DNA of 64,000 nucleotides from Arcticibacterium luteifluviistationis (GCF_003258705.1 NZ_CP029480.1:5315840-5379839), one strand, 5' to 3'. Shown: positions 45,202 through 54,098, counted from the first letter of the stretch. The notes: generated from the sequence alone by a model not told the origin. Numbers and translations are program-made.

Positions 45202-45984
45202 TTAACTTTTTTTTCTGAATTTTCTGATTCCCCAAAAAATCGCAATTCCTAATAAAGCAAAAGGCCATAAATTGAAGACATATACTATGAACGAAAGTAA
45301 ATTATCCCAGCCACCAGATAAAGATTTTTTAATCTTATAAATGAAGGTACTTTCCTCTTTATTTACTTTATAAAAGCTCAAATCAAGGGATGAATAGCTA
45401 ATTTTATTCTCCATCAATTTGAGAAGACCTTCTACACTTTCAATATCACCTCTAATAGCCCCAAGTTCTTTTTCAATCGCTAAAATATCCTGAACTGAGC
45501 TCGCTTTTGATAATAAACTCAAATACTTTTCTTCCGTTAATCTTTTATTTTTGAGTCTTGCTTGATTATCAATAAAATCAGCTGTCACATCTCTAATCTC
45601 TATTATTTTCGAATCAAAATCTTCTATATAATCATCCAAACTTTCTATAAAAGAATCAAAACTCTTCGCTGGAATTCGCAAAGTCATTGACTTACTTTGA
45701 CGATAATCATTATTATAATCACTCTCTTTTGAAATATACCCCTTTAGCCTTTTCAAGTTCTCTTTAATCCCCTTTGACGTTTTACTTAAATCTTGGGTTT
45801 CAAACTCTAGCTTTCCATTTTTTATAAGTTTCCTCTCAATAGTGCTTTCTGAATTATCACTGGACACCTCTTCCTCTTCAGCAAAGTCACTCAAATCAAT
45901 TTCAGAAGCACTTGTTAACTCCTCCTGATTAGATTGACAAGAAAATAGAATTGTAACGAACAATAGGACTAGTAGCTTATTCAT
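45202..45984 (-). CDS. DUF4349 lipoprotein
   Basis: This 260-residue lipoprotein (Cys16 in TILFSC) has an N-terminal acidic stretch, the DUF4349 core at about 50-220 (RKLIKNGKLEFETQDL, LRIPAKSFDSFIESL), a coiled-coil part (RLKNKRLTEEKYLSLLSKA ... AIEKELGAIRGDIES) and one C-terminal membrane helix (about 232-252) with a basic tail. It would be anchored at both ends of the periplasm. The function of the family is unknown. It follows folA on the same strand. Confidence 0.87.
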   Translation of the reverse strand: MNKLLVLLFVTILFSCQSNQEELTSASEIDLSDFAEEEEVSSDNSESTIERKLIKNGKLEFETQDLSKTSKGIKENLKRLKGYISKESDYNNDYRQSKSMTLRIPAKSFDSFIESLDDYIEDFDSKIIEIRDVTADFIDNQARLKNKRLTEEKYLSLLSKASSVQDILAIEKELGAIRGDIESVEGLLKLMENKISYSSLDLSFYKVNKEESTFIYKIKKSLSGGWDNLLSFIVYVFNLWPFALLGIAIFWGIRKFRKKS

Positions 45985-46032
45985 ATTTGTGAATGTTAGT
46001 TTATGCCCTCTAAATTACAATTTAAATCAATA

Positions 46033-46548
46033 TCACCTCTCCTCCCTCAAAAGCAGCGATATCACAAAGTCATATTCGTTCTTTTCGTCTTTGGCGTAGA
46101 AGCGAGAATCTACCGTTTCCCAACCTTCTAATAAATTTAGGTCAAAAAAGGCGTCTCCTTCTGGATCGGCGTGTACTGCGGTTAGGTGAATTCTATTAGC
46201 ATCTGCCAGAGCTTGGGTATAAATATTCGCTCCGCCAATCACAAAAATCTCTTCCTTACCATCCAGTTCCATCGCTAGCGAATAGGCATCCTCTAAAGAA
46301 TGTACCACGTGGCAGCCTTCTATTTTGAGGTCCTTATTTCTAGAAACAATGATGTTATGGCGTTTTGGCAATGGTTTCCCTATAGAATCATAGGTTTTCC
46401 TACCCATAATAATGCTATGCCCAGAAGTTAGCCTTTTGAAGTTTTTTAAATCTTCTGACAGTCGCCAAATAAGCGTATTATCTTTCCCAATAACATTGTT
46501 TTCTGCTACCGCAATGATAAGGGAGATATTTCTTTCTTGATTTTCCAC
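46033..46548 (-). CDS. folA: Dihydrofolate reductase
   Basis: This 171-residue NADPH-dependent enzyme makes tetrahydrofolate. It shows IIAVAENNVIGKDNTLIWRLSEDLKNFKRLT with the catalytic acid in SEDLKNFK, the NADPH-binding MGRKTYDSIGKPLPKR, and the second nucleotide motif VIGGANIYTQAL. Length is normal. No thyA is adjacent. It may be cotranscribed with the upstream Cys-rich outer-membrane gene (33-base gap). Confidence 0.95.
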   Translation of the reverse strand: MENQERNISLIIAVAENNVIGKDNTLIWRLSEDLKNFKRLTSGHSIIMGRKTYDSIGKPLPKRHNIIVSRNKDLKIEGCHVVHSLEDAYSLAMELDGKEEIFVIGGANIYTQALADANRIHLTAVHADPEGDAFFDLNLLEGWETVDSRFYAKDEKNEYDFVISLLLREER

Positions 46549-46581
46549 GGTGCCAATTTACTAAAATTGAAATCGTGGTTT

Positions 46582-47493
46582 TTAAAATGCTCTTAAAATA
46601 CCGATAGAAAACATGGATTTAAATTCTAATTCGCCATCAGAAAGGTTTTGAGCCACCGGCAACTGCCCATTGATACTAAAATTAAAACGTGGCGTATAAA
46701 TTTCAACACCCACGTTCAGAGCAGTAAGCCAGCCACCAGTCAATTCATTCTTGATACCATTTTCTTGGTTCATGCCTGATTGCTCTGCATAAATACCCAG
46801 TAACGGAAGTATGGTCCAGTTTTGCGTATACATGGTTCTAAAAAAAGTACCTGCTATCACAGACCTATTAGCAAAACGATAGCCATCTTTATTGGTGCCG
46901 TTAATTTGATATGTAGCATTCATATTGAAGCCCATTTTCTTATGCTGCAGCGTATAAATAGCCTGCAAAGGAAAATCCCAGCTGCCTGTACCTAATTGAA
47001 AATTGGCATTGGCCACTTGTGTGGCGTCATAGGTATCAAAACTAAACTTTCCCAAAGGGGCTTTTACGCCTCCTCCTAAGAGTAATTGATGATTAAAATC
47101 TGAATTCCAAGCCGAATCCATGGATGTGTTGACCACATTATAATGTAACAGCACACGGGCATCGCCAAAACCTTGGTCTCTTTTACTTACGCCATCATAG
47201 GTGAGTACCTGCTCATTAAACTGATAAGGCAAAAATGCCATCAATTGAAGATTCTTTGCTGGATATATCCTTAGTCTTAACTCGGCTGTTTGAAAGTTTT
47301 CTTCGCTGCCTAAAAACTTGCTACTAATGTGCGATTGATAACTCTTTGAAAAGTACCTAAGCCCAATTAGTTGTTGATTCATGTTGGGCATAATGCCCAT
47401 AAAAGAGCCCCCATTGGCACAGCCGCAAATGTCGCAGGCCGTGCTTACCTTAACGGAAGCTAGAAATATAAAAAGTAAAATTAATTTTCTCAT
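46582..47493 (-). CDS. Outer-membrane beta-barrel 'transporter' with Cys-rich mature start
   Basis: This 303-residue protein has a signal peptide cleaved after VSTA, giving a mature start CDICGCANGG (Cys20, Cys23, Cys25), an arrangement suited to binding a soft metal. The rest has alternating hydrophobic strands (LRLRIYPAKNLQLMAFLPY, HQLLLGGGVKAPLG, FNMNATYQINGTNKDGY) and ends in Phe, as in outer-membrane barrels. Its start overlaps the stop of the diheme protein by four bases. It probably exports or imports a metal-linked substrate of this cluster. This is inference from context. Confidence 0.7.
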   Translation of the reverse strand: MRKLILLFIFLASVKVSTACDICGCANGGSFMGIMPNMNQQLIGLRYFSKSYQSHISSKFLGSEENFQTAELRLRIYPAKNLQLMAFLPYQFNEQVLTYDGVSKRDQGFGDARVLLHYNVVNTSMDSAWNSDFNHQLLLGGGVKAPLGKFSFDTYDATQVANANFQLGTGSWDFPLQAIYTLQHKKMGFNMNATYQINGTNKDGYRFANRSVIAGTFFRTMYTQNWTILPLLGIYAEQSGMNQENGIKNELTGGWLTALNVGVEIYTPRFNFSINGQLPVAQNLSDGELEFKSMFSIGILRAF

Positions 47494-48539
47494 GGTGCTG
47501 CAAATGCTGTATTCTTGATGAAAGTAGGGTCGTCTAAGGTTTTAAGAAAAGCCAGTAAGTCTGTCTTTTCATCTTCCGTTAATGGAATCCCCAAAACTCC
47601 ATCTTTTTTTAATTCAGCGTCTAGCGTTTCAGAATAGTAAACCCCATTATCGTAATGTTCTAATACCTGCTTTAAAGAAAGAAACTGCCCATCATGCATG
47701 TAAGGAGCGGTATAGCTAATATTTCTTAAGCTTGGCACTTTAAATTTATAATTATCGTTAGCGTTTTCGGTAATAATAGCCCGTCCTAAATCGGGGTCTC
47801 TAGCATAAATTTGTAAGCCATTATTTCTAAAACTGCCGTCTGTAAAAAGCTCCGTACCGTGGCATGAAGCACACTTAGTCTTAAAAATAGAGAGTCCAGA
47901 TATTTCAGCATCAGTAAATTCTCCGCCAGGTTCATTTCTTACAAACTTGTCATACTTAGAGTTTGCCGAAACTAAACTGTTCATAAACTGACTTAAAGCC
48001 TTAAGAAAGCCTTCTGTAGTTATTTCTTCGGAGCCATAGGCTGCTTTAAACATCTTAGGATAATCTTCTGTAGCTCTTAGTTTGTCAAGCACATTACCCA
48101 GTTCTTCGTCCATTTCTACGGGATTGACTATTGGTGCCACCGAAAAGAAGTCTAAATCAAAAACGCCTCCATCCCAAAAGAACAAATTCATAAAAGCGGT
48201 ATTCTGAACAGCAGGAGCATTCCTTGTCCCTATTTTATCATCAATTCCGTGACTGATAGAATGTCCGTGATGTGTAAAAGCATAGGTTTGGCTATGACAC
48301 TCTGCACAGCTGATGGTGCCATCTCTGGAAAGCTTACCATCATAAAATAATTTACGACCTAATTCAAAGCCCTCGTCTGTCACCGGATTCTTAGAAAAAT
48401 CATAGGTAGGCTGAGGGAAATTCTCTGGCTGATAAAACAGTTTTTCTCCCGTTTCATCCACAGGGTTTAGCACTGTTGATGACCCATTACAAGCCATCAA
48501 CAGTGTACCCAAAACAGCTAAATAGATTAGCTTTTTCAT
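47490..48539 (-). CDS. MauG/MbnH-like diheme cytochrome c peroxidase-family lipoprotein
   Basis: This 349-residue protein has a likely lipobox (LLMAC, Cys17). Two heme c sites are present: CAECH (Cys78-His82) and CASCH (Cys223-His227). The family motifs GTRNAPAVQNTAF and FFWDGG lie between them, and YTAPYMHDGQF supplies a distal Met/His region near the C-terminus. Diheme proteins of this family either reduce H2O2 or oxidise a protein partner. Adjacency to an MbnP-like gene favours the MbnH role (tryptophan oxidation in MbnP). The gene lies three bases after mbnP-like and overlaps the next. Confidence 0.87.
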   Translation of the reverse strand: MKKLIYLAVLGTLLMACNGSSTVLNPVDETGEKLFYQPENFPQPTYDFSKNPVTDEGFELGRKLFYDGKLSRDGTISCAECHSQTYAFTHHGHSISHGIDDKIGTRNAPAVQNTAFMNLFFWDGGVFDLDFFSVAPIVNPVEMDEELGNVLDKLRATEDYPKMFKAAYGSEEITTEGFLKALSQFMNSLVSANSKYDKFVRNEPGGEFTDAEISGLSIFKTKCASCHGTELFTDGSFRNNGLQIYARDPDLGRAIITENANDNYKFKVPSLRNISYTAPYMHDGQFLSLKQVLEHYDNGVYYSETLDAELKKDGVLGIPLTEDEKTDLLAFLKTLDDPTFIKNTAFAAP

Positions 48540-48542
48540 ATT

Positions 48543-49334
48543 TTAATGTACGTGGTCTACCGTAAATGCAGACATATAATTCGCAGACACGCTTTTACCT
48601 ATCATTGGATTATGAATAGCTGGCGTTTCAGCTAAAGAAATGGTATTAGCACCATCCATTACCTTAGAGACATCAAATATCACATGTACTTGCGGTGAAT
48701 TTGACGCACTCACGGTAACACCATCTAAGTGAAGGTCTATCTGCTCAAGGTTATTAGGTGTCGCGGCATCTCTTCCTCCAAAACCTCCAATATGAAATTC
48801 AAACTTGTCGCTTCCTTGTACATCCACAACAGCCGAATTTCCTTCTATTTTGAAGAAAATATACCCCATATTCCAGCTCCAATACATATTATCATCACCA
48901 TAAGAAGCCACATCTAAAACACCTGTACGGGCAGAAACGTCTGAAATACTTTTCAGGCTATCTACGCCTACAGTGAATGTTAAATGAGAATAATTTCCGC
49001 TAGGTACTTCTGGTAAATCAATAAATTGAGAACCTGTATCAGACTCTTTGACAAGAAAATACTGATCTGGAAAAGAAATCATCTCGCCCATGTCAGACAT
49101 CAAACTCACATTAGACACAAAATAGTTTAAAGTACTTACCGTGTACTCTTCGCCGCTACCATTAGTAGCCGAGGTAGTTCCTAAGACTAAATCCGTAGAA
49201 CCAAATCTGTTATCAAACTCTACTTGTACTGTGTTTGTAGCGTTTGGGTCTTCTCCCATGGAATCGTCATCACATGAGGTAGCAAAAATTGACAAGCCTA
49301 AAAGGCCAATATATAATTTGTTAGAAAATTTCAT
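48543..49334 (-). CDS. MbnP-like copper-binding lipoprotein
   Basis: This 263-residue lipoprotein (Cys21 in FATSC) has the MbnP fold pattern: a beta-rich N-terminus (VQVEFDNRFG), YTVSTLNYFVSNVSLM, the signature MYWSWNMGYIFFKIEG (Trp152, Trp154), FHIGG and a terminal AFTVDHVH. In methanotrophs MbnP binds Cu(I), helped by a tryptophan-derived kynurenine made by MbnH. Trp152 or Trp154 is the candidate residue here. No methanobactin genes are visible. Copper binding is inferred from family and context. Confidence 0.85.
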   Translation of the reverse strand: MKFSNKLYIGLLGLSIFATSCDDDSMGEDPNATNTVQVEFDNRFGSTDLVLGTTSATNGSGEEYTVSTLNYFVSNVSLMSDMGEMISFPDQYFLVKESDTGSQFIDLPEVPSGNYSHLTFTVGVDSLKSISDVSARTGVLDVASYGDDNMYWSWNMGYIFFKIEGNSAVVDVQGSDKFEFHIGGFGGRDAATPNNLEQIDLHLDGVTVSASNSPQVHVIFDVSKVMDGANTISLAETPAIHNPMIGKSVSANYMSAFTVDHVH

Positions 49335-49437
49335 TTCAATTGTTATTCTTAAAATTTTGTAAATAAATCAATAGACATATACAGTCGCTTCAAAACATGA
49401 AGTGCCATATGGTCAATAAAATAAAAACGATAAATAA

Positions 49438-49833
49438 TTAAGAAATAACCTTCGGAGGATGAAAGATAGAGAAAGCTAGTTCGCTTCCATTTAAATGCTG
49501 ATGACCAGCAATAAGTCCTTGTAATTCTGTAATAACCACTGTCTGAGAAAAGTGCCAATCTGCATTACCAGATACACACTCAAAACCTAAAAGCTTATCA
49601 ACAAAAGTGGCAGTTGCCTCATTTTCGTCGTGCTCTTGAGCAGCCTTTAATTGTTTAGCCAAATAACACTGACCATCACAATTTAGCTCTGGACGCTCTT
49701 TATTGACACAAAAGTTTTCAATGATGAAGTCTTTGCGAAGCTCATAATTAAAGAATATAGCAGGTACCACCATTGCCTTTACCAGAAGTAAAGTCAACAA
49801 GCTAAGTGCCCCTATTTTTCTTAAATTTTGCAT
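49438..49833 (-). CDS. Small Cys-containing membrane/secreted protein of copper cluster
   Basis: This 131-residue protein has an N-terminal hydrophobic segment (about 8-28), then a conserved-looking stretch FCVNKERPELNCDGQCYLAKQL with three cysteines (Cys42, Cys52, Cys56), a fourth at Cys86 and a histidine-bearing tail (GHQHLNG). I have no named family. Similar small proteins accompany copper-handling genes in Bacteroidota. It is the first gene of the MbnP cluster (103 bases upstream of it) and is preceded by a -7 element. Confidence 0.7.
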   Translation of the reverse strand: MQNLRKIGALSLLTLLLVKAMVVPAIFFNYELRKDFIIENFCVNKERPELNCDGQCYLAKQLKAAQEHDENEATATFVDKLLGFECVSGNADWHFSQTVVITELQGLIAGHQHLNGSELAFSIFHPPKVIS

Positions 49834-49850
49834 CCTGCTGAATTACACCA

Positions 49851-49858
49851 CAAAAGTA
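49851..49858 (-). promoter_or_regulatory. -7 element of the copper cluster
   Basis: TACTTTTG on the minus strand fits TAnnTTTG, 17 bases before the ATG at 49833. No TTG lies at the expected distance upstream, so this is partial support. Confidence 0.45.
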
Positions 49859-49895
49859 AGACGTAATCTTTTATAAAAAATTGCGGTTGGTCATA

Positions 49896-50405
49896 TTATC
49901 TTGGTTTTTTATAAAGAGGCACCGTACTGCATGGCTCACCAAACATTAGGCTCTTCACTATAGGCTGAAGTTTGCGAGAGACTTCTACATATATTTCCGC
50001 CGGTACATCTACTTTACTGCAGCCTTTTACCACCACTCTAGCGTCGCGGTATTGTTCAAAATCTATATTTAGAAGTGCTTCTTGATAAAGTTTAACTTCC
50101 AAATCTTTCAAAGTGCCTTTTACCACACAGTTTGCCACAGGCTCTAACTTTAAAGCCAAAAGCATATAAGCCCAAGTTGGAATGATAACATCTTCTGAGC
50201 AAGTGATGGCTACATTTTTACCCTCATACTGCGACCAATCGTGTTCTTTAAGAAATGTTCTAAAGTCTTTCTCTTTCAGAATCATGTCCATGAAAAGATT
50301 GTCTTTCAAATCATAAACCACACGCTCTCCTGCGTGATAAGAATCTTCTAAATCTAAACTAACCAGCCCACTAGTGGCTACTCTATTAATGATTTCTTCT
50401 GCCAT
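49896..50405 (-). CDS. DUF2480 family protein
   Basis: This 169-residue cytoplasmic protein matches DUF2480 over its whole length: EIINRVATSGLVSLDLED at the start, KEKDFRTFLKEHDWSQY, PTWAYMLLALKL, and VVVKGCSKVDVPAEIYVEVSRKL near the end. The family is confined to Bacteroidota and its function is unknown. It is the last gene of a three-gene operon (gap of three bases). Confidence 0.88.
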   Translation of the reverse strand: MAEEIINRVATSGLVSLDLEDSYHAGERVVYDLKDNLFMDMILKEKDFRTFLKEHDWSQYEGKNVAITCSEDVIIPTWAYMLLALKLEPVANCVVKGTLKDLEVKLYQEALLNIDFEQYRDARVVVKGCSKVDVPAEIYVEVSRKLQPIVKSLMFGEPCSTVPLYKKPR

Positions 50406-50408
50406 GTA

Positions 50409-51374
50409 TTAAGAACCTTCTTCTGGTTCAGAAAGTTTAGTTTGGTCAGAATCTTCATCCTCTTCCTGAAGCTGTTCTGTTTCTAGCTCTTCTTCAATTT
50501 CGACAACTGGTGGAGCTAGGTTAACAGGTGCTTTTTCAAAATATTCTAAAGCCAAAGCATAATTCCAATGTTTTAAAACAAACTTACTGAACACAAATAG
50601 TTGCTGAAAAACAGCCATCAATGCAATGGTTAAAGCCGAAGTCATGCCAATATATTTATCTAAAAGCAAATAAATAAGGAGTATACAGAAACCTAGACCG
50701 ATGGTCATCCAGAAATAAACCAGAGGCGTTTTCTGCCTAAAAACATAATAAAAGGCCTCCCAAAAAGCCTTTACAAAGCCAATTCTTGGCTCTTTATAAA
50801 TAAATACCTTGGCATAAAAACTGACTGTTAGTCCGTAAGTCATTAATACAAAAAGGAAGATACTTGGCGGAATAAGCCATAAAACATAGCCTCTTTCTGT
50901 ACTCCCATTTGCTATAGCAGCAAATATAAAATAGACGAAGCCAGCTACTAAGAAGAATACAAATAGAAGAATTCCTATCAATAATAGTAACCCAAAGTAT
51001 TTAGGAAAGTGTGAAGCAGATTTCTTAAAAAAACGACCAAAAGAAAAACCTTGCTTTAGATTAGCTAACTGGTCAATTACCCCACCAGAAAAGAAAGTAT
51101 AAACGATAGAGCCCACAAAACCCGACAATAAAGCATACTTGAAAACAGGTTTAAAAGCCTTGCCAGAAGCCGCCATGAAATCGCTAAAAATCATAAAACT
51201 AAAATCCGGCACTAATTCACTCAACAGCATACTGTGAGCAGCTTCTTTCTCTAGTATTTGATAAAAAAGAAACAATGGAAATGCCGTTAACAGCAATCCT
51301 ACCACATACATAAAAATATGTGTAGGCCAGTTCCCCTTTACACGCTCAAAAGATGCCGAGAAGATATTTTTCAT
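50409..51374 (-). CDS. Polytopic membrane protein of unknown function
   Basis: This 321-residue protein has about six hydrophobic segments (near 19-40, 85-105, 120-155, 165-190, 215-240 and 243-262) and an acidic C-terminal tail rich in Glu (about 285-321). The order and amphipathic spacers resemble DUF975/DUF4013-type membrane proteins, but I cannot assign a family. It lies between the MazG-like and DUF2480 genes, overlapping the former by four bases. Confidence 0.7.
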   Translation of the reverse strand: MKNIFSASFERVKGNWPTHIFMYVVGLLLTAFPLFLFYQILEKEAAHSMLLSELVPDFSFMIFSDFMAASGKAFKPVFKYALLSGFVGSIVYTFFSGGVIDQLANLKQGFSFGRFFKKSASHFPKYFGLLLLIGILLFVFFLVAGFVYFIFAAIANGSTERGYVLWLIPPSIFLFVLMTYGLTVSFYAKVFIYKEPRIGFVKAFWEAFYYVFRQKTPLVYFWMTIGLGFCILLIYLLLDKYIGMTSALTIALMAVFQQLFVFSKFVLKHWNYALALEYFEKAPVNLAPPVVEIEEELETEQLQEEDEDSDQTKLSEPEEGS

Positions 51375-51697
51375 TGTAGTTTTTTGTTCTCCTTATGTCT
51401 ATTCAGGTCTCGCTTGGTCTTTTTTTCTAGGTTCTTCTTCAAGGCATCTGTGAGGTCTATCCCAGTCTGGTTTGCCAAACAAATCAGCACAAAAAGCACA
51501 TCCGCCATCTCATCTGCCAGGTCTTTATCTTTATCAGATTCCTTTTCAGACTGTTCCCCATATCGGCGAGCCATGATACTGGCCAACTCTCCCACCTCTT
51601 CTGTAAGAATAGCGGTATTGGTAAGTTCATTAAAATAACGAACGCCAATGGTATTAATCCACTCGTCTACTATTTCTTGCGATTCTTTTATGGTCAT
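51371..51697 (-). CDS. MazG-like nucleotide pyrophosphohydrolase
   Basis: This 108-residue single-domain enzyme has the acidic motifs EEVGELASIMARRYGEQ (about 31-47) and DLADEMADVLFVLICLANQTG (about 62-82), the ExxE...ExxD metal site of the MazG/RS21-C6 type all-alpha NTP pyrophosphatases. It probably removes modified or surplus nucleotides. First gene of an operon with the membrane protein and DUF2480. Confidence 0.88.
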   Translation of the reverse strand: MTIKESQEIVDEWINTIGVRYFNELTNTAILTEEVGELASIMARRYGEQSEKESDKDKDLADEMADVLFVLICLANQTGIDLTDALKKNLEKKTKRDLNRHKENKKLQ

Positions 51698-51795
51698 TTT
51701 TTCTATCTAGATTTAAGACAAAAGAACTGAGTTCCCCTATTTACCAAAAGACGGGATCGATTTATTATTTTTCGCATTCAAATCAGCTTGGCAGA

Positions 51796-52821
51796 CTATT
51801 CTTTATTAACATATTTCATATTAAACAAATTAAGCCTGCTTAAGAAAAAACCTTCTTCTATCATTGATAGTGAGAATGGGCTTGTAAGTGAAATTTCATT
51901 CATCAACAATTCTCTTTCTCTTTTCACCATACGCTTCCAAAGTAATGGTGAAAAAAAAGCATTTTCAATATCTCCAATTAAAATAGAAGTTATAGCATTC
52001 TCTAGTTTCTTTTCAGAAAGATTCTCCAACTCATCGATATAGGTTATTGATCTTTTATCATCAGAAAAGCACCCCATGATAATATGAGTTTGTCTAAGAG
52101 TGGGCAATACAGTGACCATAATGTTTTCGTATACATCATTAAAATCTTCAGACTTATTTAACAAGATTCCTGAATATGAATAAGAAGGAGTAATCGATGC
52201 AGCACAAGCTATTGGGACAGAATATGGCAATGTATATATGAAATAATCGAGATCAGAATAGTTCTTGTTTTCAAGAATGCTATTTAGTCTATTCTTAACA
52301 TTTTTAAGATCTCGTATGGCAAGTTCCGAACCTTTGAGCATTTCCTCCCTCATTTGTTTATTCTGAGGCTGATTGTATATTTCGTTATTTTCGAATCCCT
52401 TATTAGCCTCTATTTTAGCATGATATTCTTTAGCAAAAGCTCTATAGCACAATAGAAAGCAATGCTCATCAGATTGAACATTTACTTCAGAATTTTCAAT
52501 TGGAGCAAACACTATGGAATCATGATAGTCACAAAAACCATGAAATGTAGAACATTCCTTTTTACCAAGTGATTCAAACCCATTAAAGCTCATTGGACCA
52601 CTTAGTCTCCGATGTGAGAAAGAATAAACCACTTTATTCTTATTGATTTCATATTCCAATAAAGAAAGAACGCCATTCTTTTGTAGAGAATGAGCATCCT
52701 TTATTTTCCCTTCGCAGCTCTCTTTGTCAAAATGAAAACACTCTTTTATTTTTGAGTCAGACTTTAATTTAGCCCTCTGTTGCTTCCTTTTTTTTCTTAG
52801 CTCTTCCATTCCGATTTCCAA
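51796..52821 (-). CDS. Hypothetical protein with treble-clef-like Cys/His clusters
   Basis: This 341-residue cytoplasmic protein has a basic N-terminus (residues 7-26). Two Cys/His groups follow: Cys28, Cys36 and His44 (ECFHFDKESCEGKIKDAHSLQ), and Cys90, His94, Cys97 and His100 (CSTFHGFCDYH). This spacing suggests a zinc site of the treble-clef or HNH type. The remaining 240 residues are alpha-helical without a recognised domain. It stands alone between a core operon and a GC-rich repeat. Similar orphan genes are patchily distributed accessory genes, so acquisition by transfer is possible. Confidence 0.65.
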   Translation of the reverse strand: MEIGMEELRKKRKQQRAKLKSDSKIKECFHFDKESCEGKIKDAHSLQKNGVLSLLEYEINKNKVVYSFSHRRLSGPMSFNGFESLGKKECSTFHGFCDYHDSIVFAPIENSEVNVQSDEHCFLLCYRAFAKEYHAKIEANKGFENNEIYNQPQNKQMREEMLKGSELAIRDLKNVKNRLNSILENKNYSDLDYFIYTLPYSVPIACAASITPSYSYSGILLNKSEDFNDVYENIMVTVLPTLRQTHIIMGCFSDDKRSITYIDELENLSEKKLENAITSILIGDIENAFFSPLLWKRMVKRERELLMNEISLTSPFSLSMIEEGFFLSRLNLFNMKYVNKE

Positions 52822-52907
52822 TTATTCCATAAAAGAACCTTAACCACTGCTTTGAATTTTATGTTATCCGTATGCCATAACTATAGTTGTGAGACTGCTC
52901 TCCCAGT

Positions 52908-52948
52908 CTGCCGACAGGCAGGGACTTCGCTCCTCGCCTATCGGCGAG
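52908..52948. repeat. GC-rich double palindrome
   Basis: Two adjacent hairpins stand out from the AT-rich surroundings: CTGCC-GACA-GGCAG (52908-52921) and CTCGCC-TATC-GGCGAG (52933-52948). The form resembles dispersed extragenic palindromic repeats. I found no second copy in this window. Confidence 0.55.
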
Positions 52949-52962
52949 CAGGGCTCTGACAT

Positions 52963-54000
52963 TTAAGCATCTACCTTACCCCAACCTAGCGTTCCTATCA
53001 TCCAGTTTGGTAATGGCTTTCTCATTCCTCTCTTTTTTAGGTCAATGGAGATATTCAATTTCTTAAAAACCGGCACTTTATGCGTTTCTACAAATTCTAG
53101 CAAAGTGCCGTCTGGATCAGCGATATAGCTGAACCTTCCGCCCGCGTCACTCATGCCAAAATATCCACCACTATCTACTGTAAAAGGAAAACCACCGTCC
53201 GAAGCTTTCTTTTTAAAGGCGTCCATATCTAAACAGTCAAAACAAAGGTGAATGAAACCTAAATCTCCCCAACTTCTATCTTTCATAATAGTATTCACAT
53301 CCGCATCTATCGCCTGAATAAGTTCTATTTCTATATTTCCAAAAAGCTTATAAAATGCTCCATCAGCAGTTTCAGCTTTCTTTAACAAAACTCTCCTCAC
53401 TTTTCTTTTGCCACCTTTCAGTGATTCCAAATCTGAGAATACGCCTGTTTTATCATACACTACTTCAGAAATACCTAAGGTATCTTTATATAGTGTTAAG
53501 GACTTCTCCATATCACTTACACCAATTATGGCTCCCAAAACACCACCTGTATTATCGGCTTTCTTTTTAAACCATGAATTGTCAGAAACGAGTTGCAACT
53601 GATTTCCGTAAGGGTCTTTTATCCAAGCATAAGATGAGCCTGATGGCGACTCCGTTGTTTGTAATCCTAAGTCTTTAGCCAGCTGACTTACATTACTTGA
53701 TTTGATTTTAGCAGCATAAATGCCCAAATCTCCTATAGCAGGTTCCGTTGATGGAGCTATTGGCAGTGGGTCTTTAGATTCCCAAATTTCGGCACCGCCA
53801 CCTCCAGCAATATTTACCGCCAAAATAGCACGTCTTTCTCTTACTATTCCATTTGTGTGTGGAGTCATTAACTCTGCTCTTGCCACGTCGTCAAAAACAG
53901 GCACATTTAAGCCTAAATGCTTATTATACCATGAAAAAGCTGCACCAGCATCTGGTACTCCAATCCCTATTTGCTGAATGCCTGTCAATAAATTCGCCAT
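52963..54000 (-). CDS. VOC-family protein with two glyoxalase-like domains
   Basis: This 345-residue cytoplasmic protein has two vicinal-oxygen-chelate domains: one beginning GIQQIGIGVPDAGAAFSWYNKHLGL, the other VLGAIIGVSDMEKSLTLYKDTLGI. Candidate metal-binding residues include the His in FIHLCFDCLD and the Glu in LLEFVETH. The overall size resembles dioxygenases such as hydroxyphenylpyruvate dioxygenase, but the characteristic C-terminal motif is not apparent, so the reaction is undefined. It is divergent from the D-threonine-aldolase-like gene. Confidence 0.8.
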   Translation of the reverse strand: MANLLTGIQQIGIGVPDAGAAFSWYNKHLGLNVPVFDDVARAELMTPHTNGIVRERRAILAVNIAGGGGAEIWESKDPLPIAPSTEPAIGDLGIYAAKIKSSNVSQLAKDLGLQTTESPSGSSYAWIKDPYGNQLQLVSDNSWFKKKADNTGGVLGAIIGVSDMEKSLTLYKDTLGISEVVYDKTGVFSDLESLKGGKRKVRRVLLKKAETADGAFYKLFGNIEIELIQAIDADVNTIMKDRSWGDLGFIHLCFDCLDMDAFKKKASDGGFPFTVDSGGYFGMSDAGGRFSYIADPDGTLLEFVETHKVPVFKKLNISIDLKKRGMRKPLPNWMIGTLGWGKVDA

Positions 54001-54090
54001 CTATAAAATTCATTTTTAAATTCGAATGGCAATTAAATCACTATTCTGATTAAAATGAAGTCAATCAATTATTATCCTTCTATTTGATAT

Positions 54091-54098
54091 TACTTTTG
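54091..54098 (+). promoter_or_regulatory. -7 element for the D-threonine-aldolase-like gene
   Basis: TACTTTTG fits TAnnTTTG, 23 bases upstream of the ATG. No well-spaced TTG was found upstream. Confidence 0.45.

Noticed and set aside
49349..49558. 69-codon minus-strand frame between the MbnP-like gene and the small Cys protein gene
   Set aside because: It overlaps the end of the small Cys protein gene in another frame, and its sequence is not protein-like.
52908..52948. Reading the GC-rich palindromes as a rho-independent terminator
   Set aside because: Neither hairpin is followed by a U-run on either strand, so they are listed as a repeat.
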